Below, piece by piece: positions 63,986 through 64,000 of a DNA stretch of 64,000 bases. This DNA is from Anisus vortex (lineage: Eukaryota; Mollusca; Gastropoda; Planorbidae). The notes under the pieces were generated by a model that was not told the origin of the DNA, ran no database searches, and worked only from the letters and a program-made list of their open reading frames with translations. The DNA is taken from assembly GCA_949126835.1 (NCBI GenBank), contig OX421505.1, positions 9,563,783 through 9,627,782 on the forward strand, in the 5' to 3' direction. The position numbers were made by a program, and so were the translations under genes. How positions within the stretch are numbered: the stretch's first letter is position 1; the number at the start of each line of letters is the position of its first letter.

Positions 63986-64000
63986 TATGGGATCCCGAAA

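Overview
The window is eukaryotic, AT-rich and repeat-laden genomic DNA. Short exons with GT/AG introns, animal gene families, tRNA-derived SINEs, APE-type LINE fragments, hAT-like MITEs and many micro- and minisatellites fit a heterobranch gastropod, probably a freshwater pulmonate snail. The taxon is an inference from the general character of the sequence, not a database result.

Five protein-coding genes could be rebuilt exon by exon, with reading frame kept across every junction. (1) + strand, 1230-12685: a cytoplasmic-type leucine-rich-repeat protein, 11 exons in the window, 592 codons, 5' end possibly outside. (2) - strand, 29845-18902: a sialin-like SLC17 transporter, 11 coding exons, 547 aa. 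(3) - strand, 46971-37635: an SLC18B1-like vesicular polyamine transporter, 14 exons, 503 aa. (4) + strand, 48869-56224: CHRAC1-like histone-fold protein, 3 exons, 103 aa, with a nearly intact 4-kb LINE in intron 1. (5) - strand, 63256-61505: the last three exons of a carbohydrate (CHST15-like) sulfotransferase that continues beyond the right edge. Genes 1 and 2 are tail to tail, 2 and 3 are head to tail on the minus strand, and 3 and 4 are head to head about 1.9 kb apart. Genes 2 and 3 both encode 12-TM-type organellar MFS transporters with an N-terminal acidic dileucine signal.

The main oddity is a recurring architecture. In five places a tandem repeat is built from an exon's own 3' end plus its 5' splice site: LRR exon 1 (about 70 copies of 22 bp filling the whole intron), LRR exon 7 (2 x 33 bp), sialin exon 2 (about 8 x 43 bp), sialin exon 3 (12 x 68 bp) and SLC18B1 exon 2 (6 x about 33 bp). 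Each array lays many copies of the donor site immediately downstream of the real one. The 43-bp array also places an AG acceptor directly against a GT donor, as in recursive splice sites. This is the strongest candidate for something undescribed in the window.

The rest is mobile-element debris. It includes a tRNA-derived SINE (SINE-A, about 13 copies), and a second SINE (SINE-B, 5 copies) whose 3' tail matches the tail of a LINE family (LINE-C, about 10 truncated copies). There are also three hAT-like MITEs with visible target-site duplications, a pair of ~700-bp inverted-terminal-repeat elements, a degenerate Ty3/gypsy reverse transcriptase fragment and other LINE ends.
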